From positions 17,938 through 81,937 of IMG/VR virus record IMGVR_UViG_3300023444_000001: a DNA stretch of 64,000 bases; one strand, given 5' to 3'. The notes under the pieces are model-generated. The model was not told the origin of the DNA and did not search any database. It saw only the letters and a list, made by a program, of their open reading frames with translations. The translations under genes and the position numbers were made by a program. Shown here piece by piece: positions 1-9,677 of the stretch (the first letter of the stretch is position 1; each line of letters opens with the position of its first letter). This DNA is from a virus.

Positions 1-6
1 ACATAT

Positions 7-3000
7 TCAGTCTTTGGAGTTGATATAATTCTTCCCTTCAACTCTATCACCAAAAACTTTTTTTAATTCTTTTTCCAATTTTGAATTTCGAACTCGAATA
101 ATTTTCACATCCTCAAAGTTTATTCCTCCCTCATGCACAAATTGAACTTCTTTCCGAAATACATTTGAAGCAATTTTCTTCCCTTTAACCTCCAAATTCC
201 CAGTTACCCCTTTATATAAATTTTCTACCCCAGAAAAAGTTTGCCCCTTAATTTTAAACAAAGTTTCCTTCTGAAAAAAGATATCTTTATCCAATACAAA
301 TTTGAACTCTCTATTTTTTCCGACAAATTTCGAGAAATCTAATTCTCCTCCTATCTTTCCCTCTTCTTCTAATGTAGTTGGAATCCTCTTAAACCATAAA
401 GCCTTCATTCCATCTTCACTTTTCAAATTCAAAATAATAGGCTTCAATTCTCTATCTATTGTCTCCACCATCTTTTCTCTTGGAACTGACTCAATATAAA
501 ACTTTTTCAAATTATCTAACATCTCCGACATGAATGTATCACCAATATCTTCCTGCTTTATAGGAATTAACTCCGAAAATCTCTTTGTAGCAAAAATCCT
601 ATTACGAGCCATAATATCTATTGGAGAATCAGAAGTCAAAATATAACTATAGACATCCCTATCCTGACCCAAACGAAAATTTCTCCCATTTCTCTGAATA
701 AATGTCTTAAAATTCTTCGGCAAATCAAGATGAATTGTAACTTTAGCCATTTGAACATTTATTCCTTCAGACTTTGCTGAAGTTAGAATCAAAAATTTCT
801 GCTCTGGAATTTCTGAAAACTTCTTGAGAATCTTTTGCACATCCATATTCTTTGTAGAACCTGTTAAAGCAACAGCCCTATCCTTCCCAAGAAAATTCCT
901 CAAATTCTTTGCTACTTCATTTGATTCTGTATGAATTATAATCTTATCATCGGGATGTTTCTTAGCAATTTTCAAAATTTCCTTATAAAAAGCATTATCT
1001 TTCCCTGAACCAGAACGCAAAACCTTCATTAAATCGTGCCGCCTATGTGTTTCTAATTGAACTAATTCTTTTGTTGCTCCCTTTCTAATCAACTCCTGCT
1101 TCTTAATTTCATACATTTTTTCCAAATTTCTATATTCCATTTTTTGAACTTTAGTCAACTTTACCTTTATTAACTGTTTATTTCTCATTTCAACAGGTAA
1201 AGCCTCATTAAAATAATCAATCAATCTGATCCCTCTTATTGGAGCCTTTGCAACAAATATTGAATCATCGAACAAACTATTAAATGTCTTAACCATCAAA
1301 GGCCGAGCAAAGTTATTCTCTGTTGTCAACCCACCAAAAACTCTTCCTCCAAATTTTGCCCCAGAAAACATATCGACAAATTCTCTCTTTGTCATTCCTG
1401 TTTTTCCGGGCTGTAACCATTCAATAGTATCCCACATCTGCCCAATATTATCCTTTATAGCCGTACCAGTAAGACCAACCTTATATTTAATCCTTTTTGA
1501 AACCAAATCTCTTAAAATCCTTGATTCTTTAGAATATGCTTCATAATCAAACACATCCCCAACAGGAGTTAAATCATGAATTTCATCTATAACAACCATA
1601 TCATACTTCATCCGTAATTCTTTAACCAATGAAGCCGCATCCTTATGTGTTATCACATCTATTTTATACTTACCAGGATTTTTCAACATTTTCAACTCTA
1701 TGTCTCTTTTCCCTGAAATCAATCTTCCCTTATATTTACTAAACTTTTTAATCTCACTAACCCAATTCATTTTTGTTCCTGATGGAACTACAACTAAAGC
1801 CCTTTTTACTTTTCCTGCTGAAATTAAATCTGAAATAGCAGAAATAGATGTCGGAGTTTTTCCAAATCCCACTCCAGCATTGAGTAAAACATTTTTCTGC
1901 TGAACAATAAATTCCTCTGCCGCCCTTTGAACTGGTTTCAAAGTTATACCTTCTTTAATACCCAAAATCTTTCTATCAAATACCCCTCCCTTCAAAACAA
2001 TATTATTTTTTATATCTTCAAACTCATTTTGCCAATTTTTAATTCTCTTCCATCGAATAGCATGAATATCAAGCCATTCTTCAAAATAAAATTTCCTTCT
2101 TTCCGGAAATCCTCTAACCCATTTAGGAATAACATAATAGGCTTTCCCAGTTTTAACATTCTTCCTGATATAAACATTCAAATACCTCATAGCCTTATTA
2201 AATTCCTTTGGAGTTCCTTGACTCCACTTCAATAACAATTCGGGAGAAGGCAAATTTTTTGCCATATCTGCACTTATACCCCAATCTATCAAAGTTTTAC
2301 TTCTTGAACGATAAGGCCAAATCCTATTAGTATAATTTATAAACTCTGATCCACCCAAACTATATGGATCACTCTTAACAAGAGCATCTCTAACAATAGC
2401 ATTTACTATCTCATCAGGAGGAATAAATTTTACAGGAATAAATCTTTCATCATCAATATCTAAAACATCAATTCCAATTTTTTTTAATTCATCTCTTGAA
2501 CCCACATAAGCAATTTCCTTAACCCCATCTCTTGCTTCCGTTATAGCCTCTGGAGTAAAAGATTTCAATGAACCTTTAACTCTAAAAAAGACTTTATGAT
2601 ATTTTTCTGGATTTATCTTAAACTGGTAAAATTTACCTATTTTTCCAAGTATTCCATCTTTTTTAACCTGCAAACCTAAAGTTTCTAATCTTCGCAATGC
2701 AGTTTCTCTTGTTTTTCCAAGTACAACAAAAACATCCTTTGGAGACATTAAAGCCAACCGAATCTGATCTACAGCATTCATACTACCCAGTATTCCACCT
2801 AATTCACTTTGTGCTTGTGAAAATAAACTATCAGCAATTACTCTTGAAGCATTTTTTCCTTTGAATCCAGCCTTTCTCATAGTCCGCAAAGTTGAATATC
2901 CATCATTAAGTAATCCATCAACACTCTTCAATCCACGCTTTGTATAAATTCCAATTCTTTGATGAGTAACCAACTTATCTAAAACCTCTAATAATTTTTT

Positions 3001-4332
3001 TCTGTCCACAGTTTTTGTACTTTGTTTTATTGCTTCAACAAGAACTTGACTTGCATTTTCAACTCCAAGCAAATTAAACTTTTCCCAAGTAAATGCTGGT
3101 TGCCCCAAAAGTTGAAAAGCAATTCCATTCATAGCATCAAAAGCACCTCTTTTGACCGGAAGAGAAAAAGCCGCATTTACAAAATTCTCTACCTCATAAT
3201 AATTACTATTTATAGCCTCCTTCAATTCACTCTCTGATTTCTTAAGAAGAACTTTTGCAAATGTTTTCATCCTACCCTTTCCCCCAACAGACTCCATTTT
3301 TGCAACTTCTCTAACCAAAGACCGAAATGTAGGCCCACTCATTTTATCTAATAAAGCAAGAGTCTCACCTGAAGCAAACCTTTTTGCTCGTTCAATAACA
3401 ATAGAAGGTAATCCTTTATGAACTAAATCTCTTGGAGAAAATTCTTGAGGAGATAATCCAGCCCTTTCAAAGGCTTCTCTTCTACGAGCCATAAGAGCCG
3501 TATAGACTGGACTTAATCCACATTGACAATATGGATGGGGAAATGTTGGGGCCTCATCAGTATAATATACCCCTCGAAGAGAAAGATTTCCAACAGAAAG
3601 ACCCTCTCCTTCAAGAGGTGTTGCATTAGCCAATTTTTCACAAATCTCTACTCCATGTTGATCCAAATGATTTGAAGACAAATCCCACTTAACAAGAGGA
3701 ACTCCCCTTTCTTTTGAAAAAAGAACAGTAGCCTCCTGATAAGCCCTTCCTGCTTCTGATCTAACTAATCTTTGTCCCCATTTTAATTCTGAAGCCCCAT
3801 AAGGAGACCTTCCCGGAATATTATAAGTCAATCTTCCTTTTAACTGTTGTCTAACAAAACTAATGCTTTTCCCCTTTTTAAGAACTGAATACCCAAAAGT
3901 TCTTATACGTTTATCCAAATAATTTAATCTATCTTCAATAGTTAATCCATTAAAGGGCTTAAAATATTGCATAAAAGCCCTTTTCTTAAAATCCTTAATT
4001 TCCTCCATCGAAATTGAAGATAATCCCATTTTTCTAAAAATTCTTTGCTGATGATAAAATGCTCTGTTAATAGATTCTGAAACTGCTTTATTTGTTTTAA
4101 CCTGAAGCCCAAACATCAATTCTTTTGTATTTTGTCGAAGTATTTCTCTTGAAAACTTTTCATCCTCTCGAAGTAAAAATCTCTCACCCTTAAATGAAGA
4201 TGTAACTGTATTTGCAAGATCAGTATATGCTCCATACAAATTATCTCCAATACGTTTACTTTTTCTTACATTTATATCTAACGCATGAACAAAACGCTTT
4301 CTCTGTATTTTCGTAGATAAATACTTAGGCAC
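7..4332 (-). CDS. MuF-like minor head protein fused to an SNF2-type helicase
   Basis: This 1441-residue protein joins two modules. The first 300 residues look like the Mu gpF minor head family: a basic helical start, then near residue 266 an HPYCQC motif typical of the family's C-terminal part. From about residue 810 it is an SF2/SNF2-type ATPase: Walker A NAGVGFGKT near 824, DEIH near 916, GLTGTA after it, and the arginine-finger motif QRNGRNFRLGQ near 1214. The middle (about 300-800) is helical and unrecognised. It overlaps the portal gene by 8 bases, the usual place for a MuF gene. MuF proteins alone are usually a few hundred residues, so this is a true fusion. By analogy with phage polyvalent proteins I infer that it sits in the head and may enter the cell with the DNA. 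The domain calls are firm; the injection role is inference. Confidence 0.85.
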   Translation of the reverse strand: MPKYLSTKIQRKRFVHALDINVRKSKRIGDNLYGAYTDLANTVTSSFKGERFLLREDEKFSREILRQNTKELMFGLQVKTNKAVSESINRAFYHQQRIFRKMGLSSISMEEIKDFKKRAFMQYFKPFNGLTIEDRLNYLDKRIRTFGYSVLKKGKSISFVRQQLKGRLTYNIPGRSPYGASELKWGQRLVRSEAGRAYQEATVLFSKERGVPLVKWDLSSNHLDQHGVEICEKLANATPLEGEGLSVGNLSLRGVYYTDEAPTFPHPYCQCGLSPVYTALMARRREAFERAGLSPQEFSPRDLVHKGLPSIVIERAKRFASGETLALLDKMSGPTFRSLVREVAKMESVGGKGRMKTFAKVLLKKSESELKEAINSNYYEVENFVNAAFSLPVKRGAFDAMNGIAFQLLGQPAFTWEKFNLLGVENASQVLVEAIKQSTKTVDRKKLLEVLDKLVTHQRIGIYTKRGLKSVDGLLNDGYSTLRTMRKAGFKGKNASRVIADSLFSQAQSELGGILGSMNAVDQIRLALMSPKDVFVVLGKTRETALRRLETLGLQVKKDGILGKIGKFYQFKINPEKYHKVFFRVKGSLKSFTPEAITEARDGVKEIAYVGSRDELKKIGIDVLDIDDERFIPVKFIPPDEIVNAIVRDALVKSDPYSLGGSEFINYTNRIWPYRSRSKTLIDWGISADMAKNLPSPELLLKWSQGTPKEFNKAMRYLNVYIRKNVKTGKAYYVIPKWVRGFPERRKFYFEEWLDIHAIRWKRIKNWQNEFEDIKNNIVLKGGVFDRKILGIKEGITLKPVQRAAEEFIVQQKNVLLNAGVGFGKTPTSISAISDLISAGKVKRALVVVPSGTKMNWVSEIKKFSKYKGRLISGKRDIELKMLKNPGKYKIDVITHKDAASLVKELRMKYDMVVIDEIHDLTPVGDVFDYEAYSKESRILRDLVSKRIKYKVGLTGTAIKDNIGQMWDTIEWLQPGKTGMTKREFVDMFSGAKFGGRVFGGLTTENNFARPLMVKTFNSLFDDSIFVAKAPIRGIRLIDYFNEALPVEMRNKQLIKVKLTKVQKMEYRNLEKMYEIKKQELIRKGATKELVQLETHRRHDLMKVLRSGSGKDNAFYKEILKIAKKHPDDKIIIHTESNEVAKNLRNFLGKDRAVALTGSTKNMDVQKILKKFSEIPEQKFLILTSAKSEGINVQMAKVTIHLDLPKNFKTFIQRNGRNFRLGQDRDVYSYILTSDSPIDIMARNRIFATKRFSELIPIKQEDIGDTFMSEMLDNLKKFYIESVPREKMVETIDRELKPIILNLKSEDGMKALWFKRIPTTLEEEGKIGGELDFSKFVGKNREFKFVLDKDIFFQKETLFKIKGQTFSGVENLYKGVTGNLEVKGKKIASNVFRKEVQFVHEGGINFEDVKIIRVRNSKLEKELKKVFGDRVEGKNYINSKD

Positions 4333-5743
4333 CTACTTTCCCCTTAAACATATCAGCAAAAGTACCTCCTCGACCACTTATACTTGCTTCTTGTTCTAAT
4401 TGAGTTTTATGCTCTTTATCAATTCGAGCCAATAATTCAGATATATTTTTAATTCCAAGACGACTTAAAGCCCCTTCACGATCTATCAACCCCAAAGATA
4501 ATTCCATTTCTAACTCTTGCAACAAAGTAATTCTATCCTTGGGCAATGGGTCCTTAAATACTACCGAAGTATCATATGCTTCAAAATCATCTCCATCCTT
4601 CAATTTTGGAATTTTTTTCTTTGTCTCCAAAATCTTCAAGATAAGTCGATTTGTTCTTTCTAATCCACGTCCATACGTAAGCCTTTTTAACTTCATTCTT
4701 TCTACAAGCGGCATATATTGAACATGAAGTGCCGCCGCAGATGTATTTGAAATAGGCTGCATTTGTCCTAAAGTGGCTTCAGGAACATTAGACATCTCAT
4801 GTAAACTCTTTTTTAACAATTCCAAATACTTTATCGAAGAAGATAAATTACCTGCCAGATTCAAAAACTTAACATCTCCATCCGTTGGTATATTTGACCA
4901 AACCCGCCCCGCAGACCTAATAACATTCTTAAATGAAACTCCTTTTATAACTGTAATAGGGGCACCATAATAGGCTATTGTATCTGAAACATCCGAAATT
5001 TTCTCATTATATTCCAAATTCAAATCTATTAAATTTATCATATCACTTAAACCCCAAAATACTCCACTTATAGGCAAATTTGAAATATGCACCAAAGGAA
5101 TCTCCATAATAGGATTTTCCAATGATTCCTTTAATTCATCATCAAGGTATAATTCAATTTTATCTTCATAAAAAATCTCTTTATATTTTCTTCTAACTCT
5201 TTCTCCAGTTTCAGTATTAAACTCATATATCGGAAATTCAATTTTTACCCATATAAGTCTTTCTCTATCACCTGGACTCCATACCACATCAACTAATCTG
5301 CCATCAACGACATTTAATGTAATCTTCTGCGAAACTTCATCAAACCAAATTTTTAGCCATGAATCCCCCGTAACTCCTCCCTCTTGAACTAATTCATACA
5401 AACGTAATCCACGAAAACTATCAGAACCCCAAGCCTTTATTAAGGCTTTTTCTCCCAAAGACTCATTAACCTTCGGCAAATTAAATTCCAACCCATTTCC
5501 AATTAAAGCAAAAGAAACCTTATCTACAAATGCTCTAACAAAATTCACAGTTAATTGAGATTCTCCCTCTTTTCCCTCAAATATCCAATGCTTTCCAAGA
5601 TACCACTTCCAATATTGATTATATTTTCTCCTCCTTTGTTCAAAAGCAACATCTTGATCTTCAGAAACATAATACAGAGGACCTTTAACTGCATTTTGTC
5701 CCGACTTAGATTTGCTAAAATCTATTCTCTCATTAGTAGCCAA
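4325..5743 (-). CDS. portal protein, SPP1 gp6-like
   Basis: A 472-residue protein of the portal family, which forms the dodecameric ring at the head vertex where DNA enters and where head joins tail. The overall pattern (N-terminal YRYY-like region around YNQYWKWYLGKHW, central acidic strands, and a C-terminal NTSAAALHVQYMPL helix followed by a charged tail) fits SPP1 gp6-like portals, and the length is normal for them. The gene lies between large terminase (11-base overlap) and the MuF-like gene (8-base overlap), the canonical order. I rely on both sequence pattern and position. Confidence 0.85.
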   Translation of the reverse strand: MATNERIDFSKSKSGQNAVKGPLYYVSEDQDVAFEQRRRKYNQYWKWYLGKHWIFEGKEGESQLTVNFVRAFVDKVSFALIGNGLEFNLPKVNESLGEKALIKAWGSDSFRGLRLYELVQEGGVTGDSWLKIWFDEVSQKITLNVVDGRLVDVVWSPGDRERLIWVKIEFPIYEFNTETGERVRRKYKEIFYEDKIELYLDDELKESLENPIMEIPLVHISNLPISGVFWGLSDMINLIDLNLEYNEKISDVSDTIAYYGAPITVIKGVSFKNVIRSAGRVWSNIPTDGDVKFLNLAGNLSSSIKYLELLKKSLHEMSNVPEATLGQMQPISNTSAAALHVQYMPLVERMKLKRLTYGRGLERTNRLILKILETKKKIPKLKDGDDFEAYDTSVVFKDPLPKDRITLLQELEMELSLGLIDREGALSRLGIKNISELLARIDKEHKTQLEQEASISGRGGTFADMFKGKVGA

Positions 5744-7397
5744 ATATATACCTCCTATTTAATCTTCTCCTTCTTGCTACATCCTTAAAAATATTAAAAT
5801 CATCGTCCTGCATTTCGACCATTGTTCCATCTTTAGAAGCCAAAACCATTAAGGCTAAACTATCAGCAAAATCATCTCTTGAACCTTTAATCATCGGGTC
5901 TTTTCCACAAACCAAAAATGCTCCACGCCAAGATTTTGTCAAATTAGTAACTTGCTCCTTAAATCTTTTCCATCGAGCAAGAGATTTATCAGCCTTTTTA
6001 CCCGGAACATGAATTCTCCCCGCATTAACTTCAGTCAACAATGTTTTCCACAAAATACTCTTAGCAGATAATCCTGAAAATGGATAGCCTCTTACAACTA
6101 CACTTGAATCATATCTATCATAATAACCAATAAATCTATCCGCAACCGGATCACCTTTACCTTGACTATCAATATAAACTACTCTAACATTGTAATTATT
6201 CAAAAATTCTACTATCTGTCCAAATTGACTTTCATGATCTTCCCCAAATAATTCCAACCAATTTTCAACATACAACTGGGCATTTCCTTCCTCATCCACA
6301 GAATCTAAATCTATCTTCCCAACAGTACAAACAGTGGAACAAGGTGATTTTCCAATGTCTATTCCAGCAACATGAGTTCCCTCTTTATCTAATGTAACAA
6401 TATGCCAAGACTCATCAACCATTTTTTCAAAAAACATATCTTCAGTAATTAGTGTCCCTTGAGAAAAAAGCCATTTTATTTCATAACTCATCTTAAATTC
6501 ATCAGAATCTTCTCCTAAACGATCTTTCTCTTTCTTAATAAACTGGGCATATTTCAAATGAATAGAGTTATGATCTTTTTCATACTGTTTCTTTTTATCT
6601 CTTATGGCTATCTGATATGGTACCTCTGTATGATAATCTCCTAATCCATCCGCTTTTCTCCGCCTATTTCTCTTTACAGCATAAAAAAAATCAGATTTCA
6701 ATCTATTTGGACTTCCCGTTTTAACTATAACCCCATTATAAGCCGCAAGCATCGGATGAATTGACTTCAAAACCTGCATACTATCGGCATCTTGAGCCTC
6801 ATCAATAAAAATAAGCATATAAGTCTTACTCTCAATTAAAGCCTGTTTATTGCAAGTAGCCGCCTTACAAAATGAACCATTAGAAAGACGTAGCCCCCCA
6901 TATCTTCTATCCAAATTAAGATCAAGGTCTGGATCACTTAATATCATCTTAGCATGATCTGTTTCAATTCGCATTTTGGTCCGAAGAAATGTTGTATCTA
7001 CTTGATCTGCTCTTGGAGCAAACATACCTACCCAGATACCATTCTTATAAATCGAAAGTTTATCCGGATAATATTCTGCAAGGGTAGGTAACAAAATCAT
7101 TGCTGAACCTGTAATTCCAGCAACAGTCTCTGTTTTTCCTGATTGTCGTGCAAATAAGGCTGTTATTTCTTCTCCATTATTTAGCAATAAAGACTTGAAA
7201 ACCTTAAATGCAAACTCTTTCTCATAATCATAAAAATTTAACTTTGTCAATTTTTCCGCAAACACTATAAGCCGCTCAGCCAGAAAATTAACATCAAATT
7301 CCGGCATTTTATCCGGAACATCATTAGATTCCTGATTCTCTAATGCAACTTGAGCATTATATTTCTCTAAACTAACCCTTCGAGCAATTTTAGGCAT
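5733..7397 (-). CDS. terL: terminase large subunit
   Basis: A 554-residue DNA-packaging motor. The N-terminal ATPase shows a Walker-A-type RQSGKT near residue 84 and a Walker B IFIDEAQD near 200. The C-terminal RNase-H-like nuclease shows acidic motifs GIDIGKSP near 347, YIDSQGKGD near 411 and DDFADSLAL near 509, the expected three-acid pattern. The length is typical. It cuts and pumps phage DNA into the prohead through the portal encoded next. The start at 7397 overlaps the end of the upstream glycosyltransferase by 31 bases and has an AAGAAG ribosome site. I did not find a clear small terminase next to it. Confidence 0.95.
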   Translation of the reverse strand: MPKIARRVSLEKYNAQVALENQESNDVPDKMPEFDVNFLAERLIVFAEKLTKLNFYDYEKEFAFKVFKSLLLNNGEEITALFARQSGKTETVAGITGSAMILLPTLAEYYPDKLSIYKNGIWVGMFAPRADQVDTTFLRTKMRIETDHAKMILSDPDLDLNLDRRYGGLRLSNGSFCKAATCNKQALIESKTYMLIFIDEAQDADSMQVLKSIHPMLAAYNGVIVKTGSPNRLKSDFFYAVKRNRRRKADGLGDYHTEVPYQIAIRDKKKQYEKDHNSIHLKYAQFIKKEKDRLGEDSDEFKMSYEIKWLFSQGTLITEDMFFEKMVDESWHIVTLDKEGTHVAGIDIGKSPCSTVCTVGKIDLDSVDEEGNAQLYVENWLELFGEDHESQFGQIVEFLNNYNVRVVYIDSQGKGDPVADRFIGYYDRYDSSVVVRGYPFSGLSAKSILWKTLLTEVNAGRIHVPGKKADKSLARWKRFKEQVTNLTKSWRGAFLVCGKDPMIKGSRDDFADSLALMVLASKDGTMVEMQDDDFNIFKDVARRRRLNRRYIFGY

Positions 7398-8365
7398 TCT
7401 TCTTTTAACTCCGCAATAATTTCATAACTTCTTAAATCCACTAAAACCAAAACATCTGGAGGTTTTTTAGGTGCCTTTTCAAGCCAAGAAAAAGCCTCCT
7501 CAATATCTCCTTTTCTTATTAAACTTCTTGCCAATATTACAAAATCTTCTCCAAAATTCGGATTCTCCAGTATATTTTTCTTAACTAAACTAATTGCATC
7601 ATCAAAATTTTCTAATCGTAAACTACTTTCTGCTTTCAATCTTCTTGCATATTGAATATTATATAAAATATAAGACTTTTTCTCTACTATATCAGCAACT
7701 TTATATCCTTCATGAAATTTTTTATGCTCAATCAATTCTCTTGCAAAATGAAGCAATAACCATCCTTCTTTATCATTCTCAAAATCTACTGCTTTTTCAA
7801 CTAAGTCTAAACTCTGTTCTCTTCTCCATTTCTCTCTTTCAAGATTTTTTCTTTTCCTGCATTCAATCCAAACTTTATCAGGAAGAATAACATCCATGAA
7901 ACCAGCACCAATCAATCTATTGTGAACATCTCCTATCCACCAACCTTTATTAACCCGCCATATTCTATTTTGAAATCCCCTAAACCTGAACCTAACTTCG
8001 TTAGTTTTTCTATGCTTATATGGTCTTCTAAAATATGAAAGAGCATATCCAGCCACTTTTTTCCCAGAATTATCTAAAAGACCTCTTAAATATTCAGAAC
8101 TTCCCCTTAAAGTTTCATCTCCATCAACCATAATAGCCCATTCAGTTTTAACAAATGAAGAACAAACATTTCTTAAATGAGCAAAAGAATTATTCCATTT
8201 CTCTTCTAAAACTTTTGCTCCAAATTGTTTTGCCAATTCTACAGTTCCATCCTTTGATCCAGTATCTAAAATCACCATATCATCAACAAAAGGCACAATA
8301 CTCTCCAATGTTTCTTTTAATTCCTCCTCTTCATCTCGTACAATCATTGATAAAGTTAAACCCAT
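7367..8365 (-). CDS. family 2 glycosyltransferase with helical repeats
   Basis: A 332-residue GT-A-type glycosyltransferase. Residues 1-100 carry the GT2 start LTLSMIVRDEEEEL, the DTGSKDGT motif, and VDGDETL as the metal-binding acidic motif. The last third is helical and reads like TPR repeats (for example AISLVKKNILENPNFGEDFVILARSLI). Such TPR-bearing GT2 proteins transfer a sugar from a nucleotide sugar, but the acceptor cannot be told from sequence. Its location is odd: it overlaps terL by 31 bases and so is co-expressed with virion genes rather than with the other glycosyltransferases at 20-24 kb. It could decorate a virion protein, cell surface or DNA; I cannot choose. Confidence 0.85.
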   Translation of the reverse strand: MGLTLSMIVRDEEEELKETLESIVPFVDDMVILDTGSKDGTVELAKQFGAKVLEEKWNNSFAHLRNVCSSFVKTEWAIMVDGDETLRGSSEYLRGLLDNSGKKVAGYALSYFRRPYKHRKTNEVRFRFRGFQNRIWRVNKGWWIGDVHNRLIGAGFMDVILPDKVWIECRKRKNLEREKWRREQSLDLVEKAVDFENDKEGWLLLHFARELIEHKKFHEGYKVADIVEKKSYILYNIQYARRLKAESSLRLENFDDAISLVKKNILENPNFGEDFVILARSLIRKGDIEEAFSWLEKAPKKPPDVLVLVDLRSYEIIAELKEECLKLLEGLV

Positions 8366-8511
8366 ATTTTCCTTACAATATCCATAATTCGACTGCTTTT
8401 ATCAATTTTCTGATTCTTCTTATCAAAATAAGTCTTTTTATTGCTATAAAACCTGCTTGTTCTTCCATATTCAAAATCCAAATATCTGCTCCCACCCTTT
8501 CTCTTTGACAT
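8356..8511 (-). CDS. small basic hypothetical protein, 51 aa
   Basis: An open frame of 51 codons, rich in Lys, Arg and Tyr, starting MSKRKGGSRYLDFEYG. It begins 4 bases inside the overlapping ATGAATG after the preceding 45-aa gene, and its stop overlaps the start of the glycosyltransferase by 10 bases, so it fits the operon exactly. A GAGGT sequence lies upstream. No family recognised. Its tight fit is the main support. Confidence 0.5.
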   Translation of the reverse strand: MSKRKGGSRYLDFEYGRTSRFYSNKKTYFDKKNQKIDKSSRIMDIVRKIWV

Positions 8512-8649
8512 TCATTTTACCTCTTTCTTCTTTTTCTTATTAGGCAAACGCTTCAAATACTTCTTTCCATACTTACGAACCCATCTTCGAGCAATTCCTG
8601 GGTGAAAAGCAAATAAAAATCTCATCTGTGCTTTTGACTTAAAAGGCAT
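8512..8649 (-). CDS. small basic phage protein, 45 aa
   Basis: A 45-residue protein starting MPFKSKAQMRFLFAFHPGI and ending in a run of lysines. The MPFKSKAQxRFLFAxHPxIA pattern is a familiar small conserved phage protein of unknown function, often near head or packaging genes. The start has AAAGGAATG upstream. It is the first gene after a rho-independent terminator, so it may begin the packaging operon, although I see no strong promoter here. Length is normal for this kind of protein. Confidence 0.75.
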   Translation of the reverse strand: MPFKSKAQMRFLFAFHPGIARRWVRKYGKKYLKRLPNKKKKKEVK

Positions 8650-8663
8650 CATTCATTCCTTTC

Positions 8664-8709
8664 TACAAAAAATCCCCCATAAATCTCCCTTTCAGGCTAT
8701 TCATGGGGG
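8664..8709 (-). terminator. rho-independent terminator
   Basis: On the minus strand a stem with arms CCCCCATGAAT and ATTTATGGGGG (8674-8709, one G-U pair) is followed by ATTTTTTG. This is a strong terminator closing the accessory operon after the 82-aa gene and before the packaging genes. Confidence 0.85.
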
Positions 8710-8740
8710 CACTATAGTCAATCTAATTATCAAACTAATA

Positions 8741-8989
8741 TTACAATATCTTTTTTCTCCTGTCAACCTTAACAACACTATATTTTCCAGATTCTATCCA
8801 TTTACGTGCTAATTCTCTATCTTCTTCCCTCCCACAATCCAAATTTCTATCTGGATACATCAGCATATCTTCCAAACAATGAGCCACTGTACCAGTATAT
8901 ATCATTCCAGGGCGTCTCCCATTTCCCCAATTAGAAATAATTGCCAACAACTCATAAACTCTTTCTCTTAACAAAGTATTTGAACCCAT
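8741..8989 (-). CDS. hypothetical protein, 82 aa
   Basis: I start it at ATG 8989 (MGSNTLLRERVYEL) because a GGAG sits 8 bases upstream and this ATG overlaps the stop of the resolvase gene as TAATG; the frame stays open further upstream but without a better site. It contains two Cys and ends in a basic KVDRRKK tail. Length is 82 residues. No family recognised. It is the last gene before a terminator. Confidence 0.65.
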   Translation of the reverse strand: MGSNTLLRERVYELLAIISNWGNGRRPGMIYTGTVAHCLEDMLMYPDRNLDCGREEDRELARKWIESGKYSVVKVDRRKKIL

Positions 8990-9483
8990 TATTTTACTCC
9001 AACAAAATTTATTTTTAACCGTCTTCTTCCCCACTCCGCTAAAAGCAAAGCCTCAGCCAACCCATGATCTTTTCTAATCCAATCATAACTTATTTTAGGA
9101 AAAATCCTTTTAACTGCCACAAGAGATTTTCCTTTCTTATCTGACCCGGGAATACCAATTAGCATATCTCTTTTCCATTTAACCGGAGATACCAACTCAA
9201 AAGGAATTTTCAAACAAGAAAGTATTCCTATCCAAACCCCATATCCATATCCATAATTAAACATTGAAGATACACCCTGCTTCGGCATAGCCTGGGCTTT
9301 TTCTACAATAGCATAAATTTTCTTTTTCTTTGCAACCCCCAAACAAATAATCTCAACCATCTTAGACTCATCATATAATCGTTTTCCCGAAACTCTAATA
9401 AATGGACATTTAACAACTTTAATTTCTTTTTCATCAAGAAAAGCCACTGCTCCAGTTATCCCTGGATCAATCCCAATAATCAT
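8989..9483 (-). CDS. RuvC-like Holliday junction resolvase
   Basis: A 164-residue RNase-H-fold nuclease of the RuvC type. Residues 1-10 are IIGIDPGITG, the classic first-strand motif with the catalytic Asp; IVEKAQAMPKQG near 60 supplies the second acid; RKDHGLAEALLLAEW near 140 supplies the C-terminal acids. Phage RuvC-like enzymes cut branched DNA before packaging, and the gene sits upstream of the terminase genes. The start overlaps the preceding gene as ATGA. Confidence 0.85.
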   Translation of the reverse strand: MIIGIDPGITGAVAFLDEKEIKVVKCPFIRVSGKRLYDESKMVEIICLGVAKKKKIYAIVEKAQAMPKQGVSSMFNYGYGYGVWIGILSCLKIPFELVSPVKWKRDMLIGIPGSDKKGKSLVAVKRIFPKISYDWIRKDHGLAEALLLAEWGRRRLKINFVGVK

Positions 9484-9674
9484 TCTTCCCTCCGTGCTTT
9501 TTCTCTCAAAAGTTTATAAGCAATCTGTATTCGCTTATCAACCTCCTTTCTCCATTTTATTCTATCTTCCTCAGATTGATTTTTTATATAAGGAGGAAGA
9601 GGCGGCCAATTAACATCTTTTAGAACTGACTTAATAGAACTCGATGATTTCTCTTTTTTCAAAAATTTTTTCAT
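9480..9674 (-). CDS. hypothetical basic protein, 64 aa
   Basis: A 64-residue, highly charged protein starting MKKFLKKEKSSSSIKS with a central WPPLPPYIKN segment. Its stop overlaps the resolvase start as ATGA, so the two are translationally coupled. No family recognised; probably an accessory DNA or protein binder at best. Confidence 0.6.
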   Translation of the reverse strand: MKKFLKKEKSSSSIKSVLKDVNWPPLPPYIKNQSEEDRIKWRKEVDKRIQIAYKLLREKARREE

Positions 9675-9677
9675 AAC

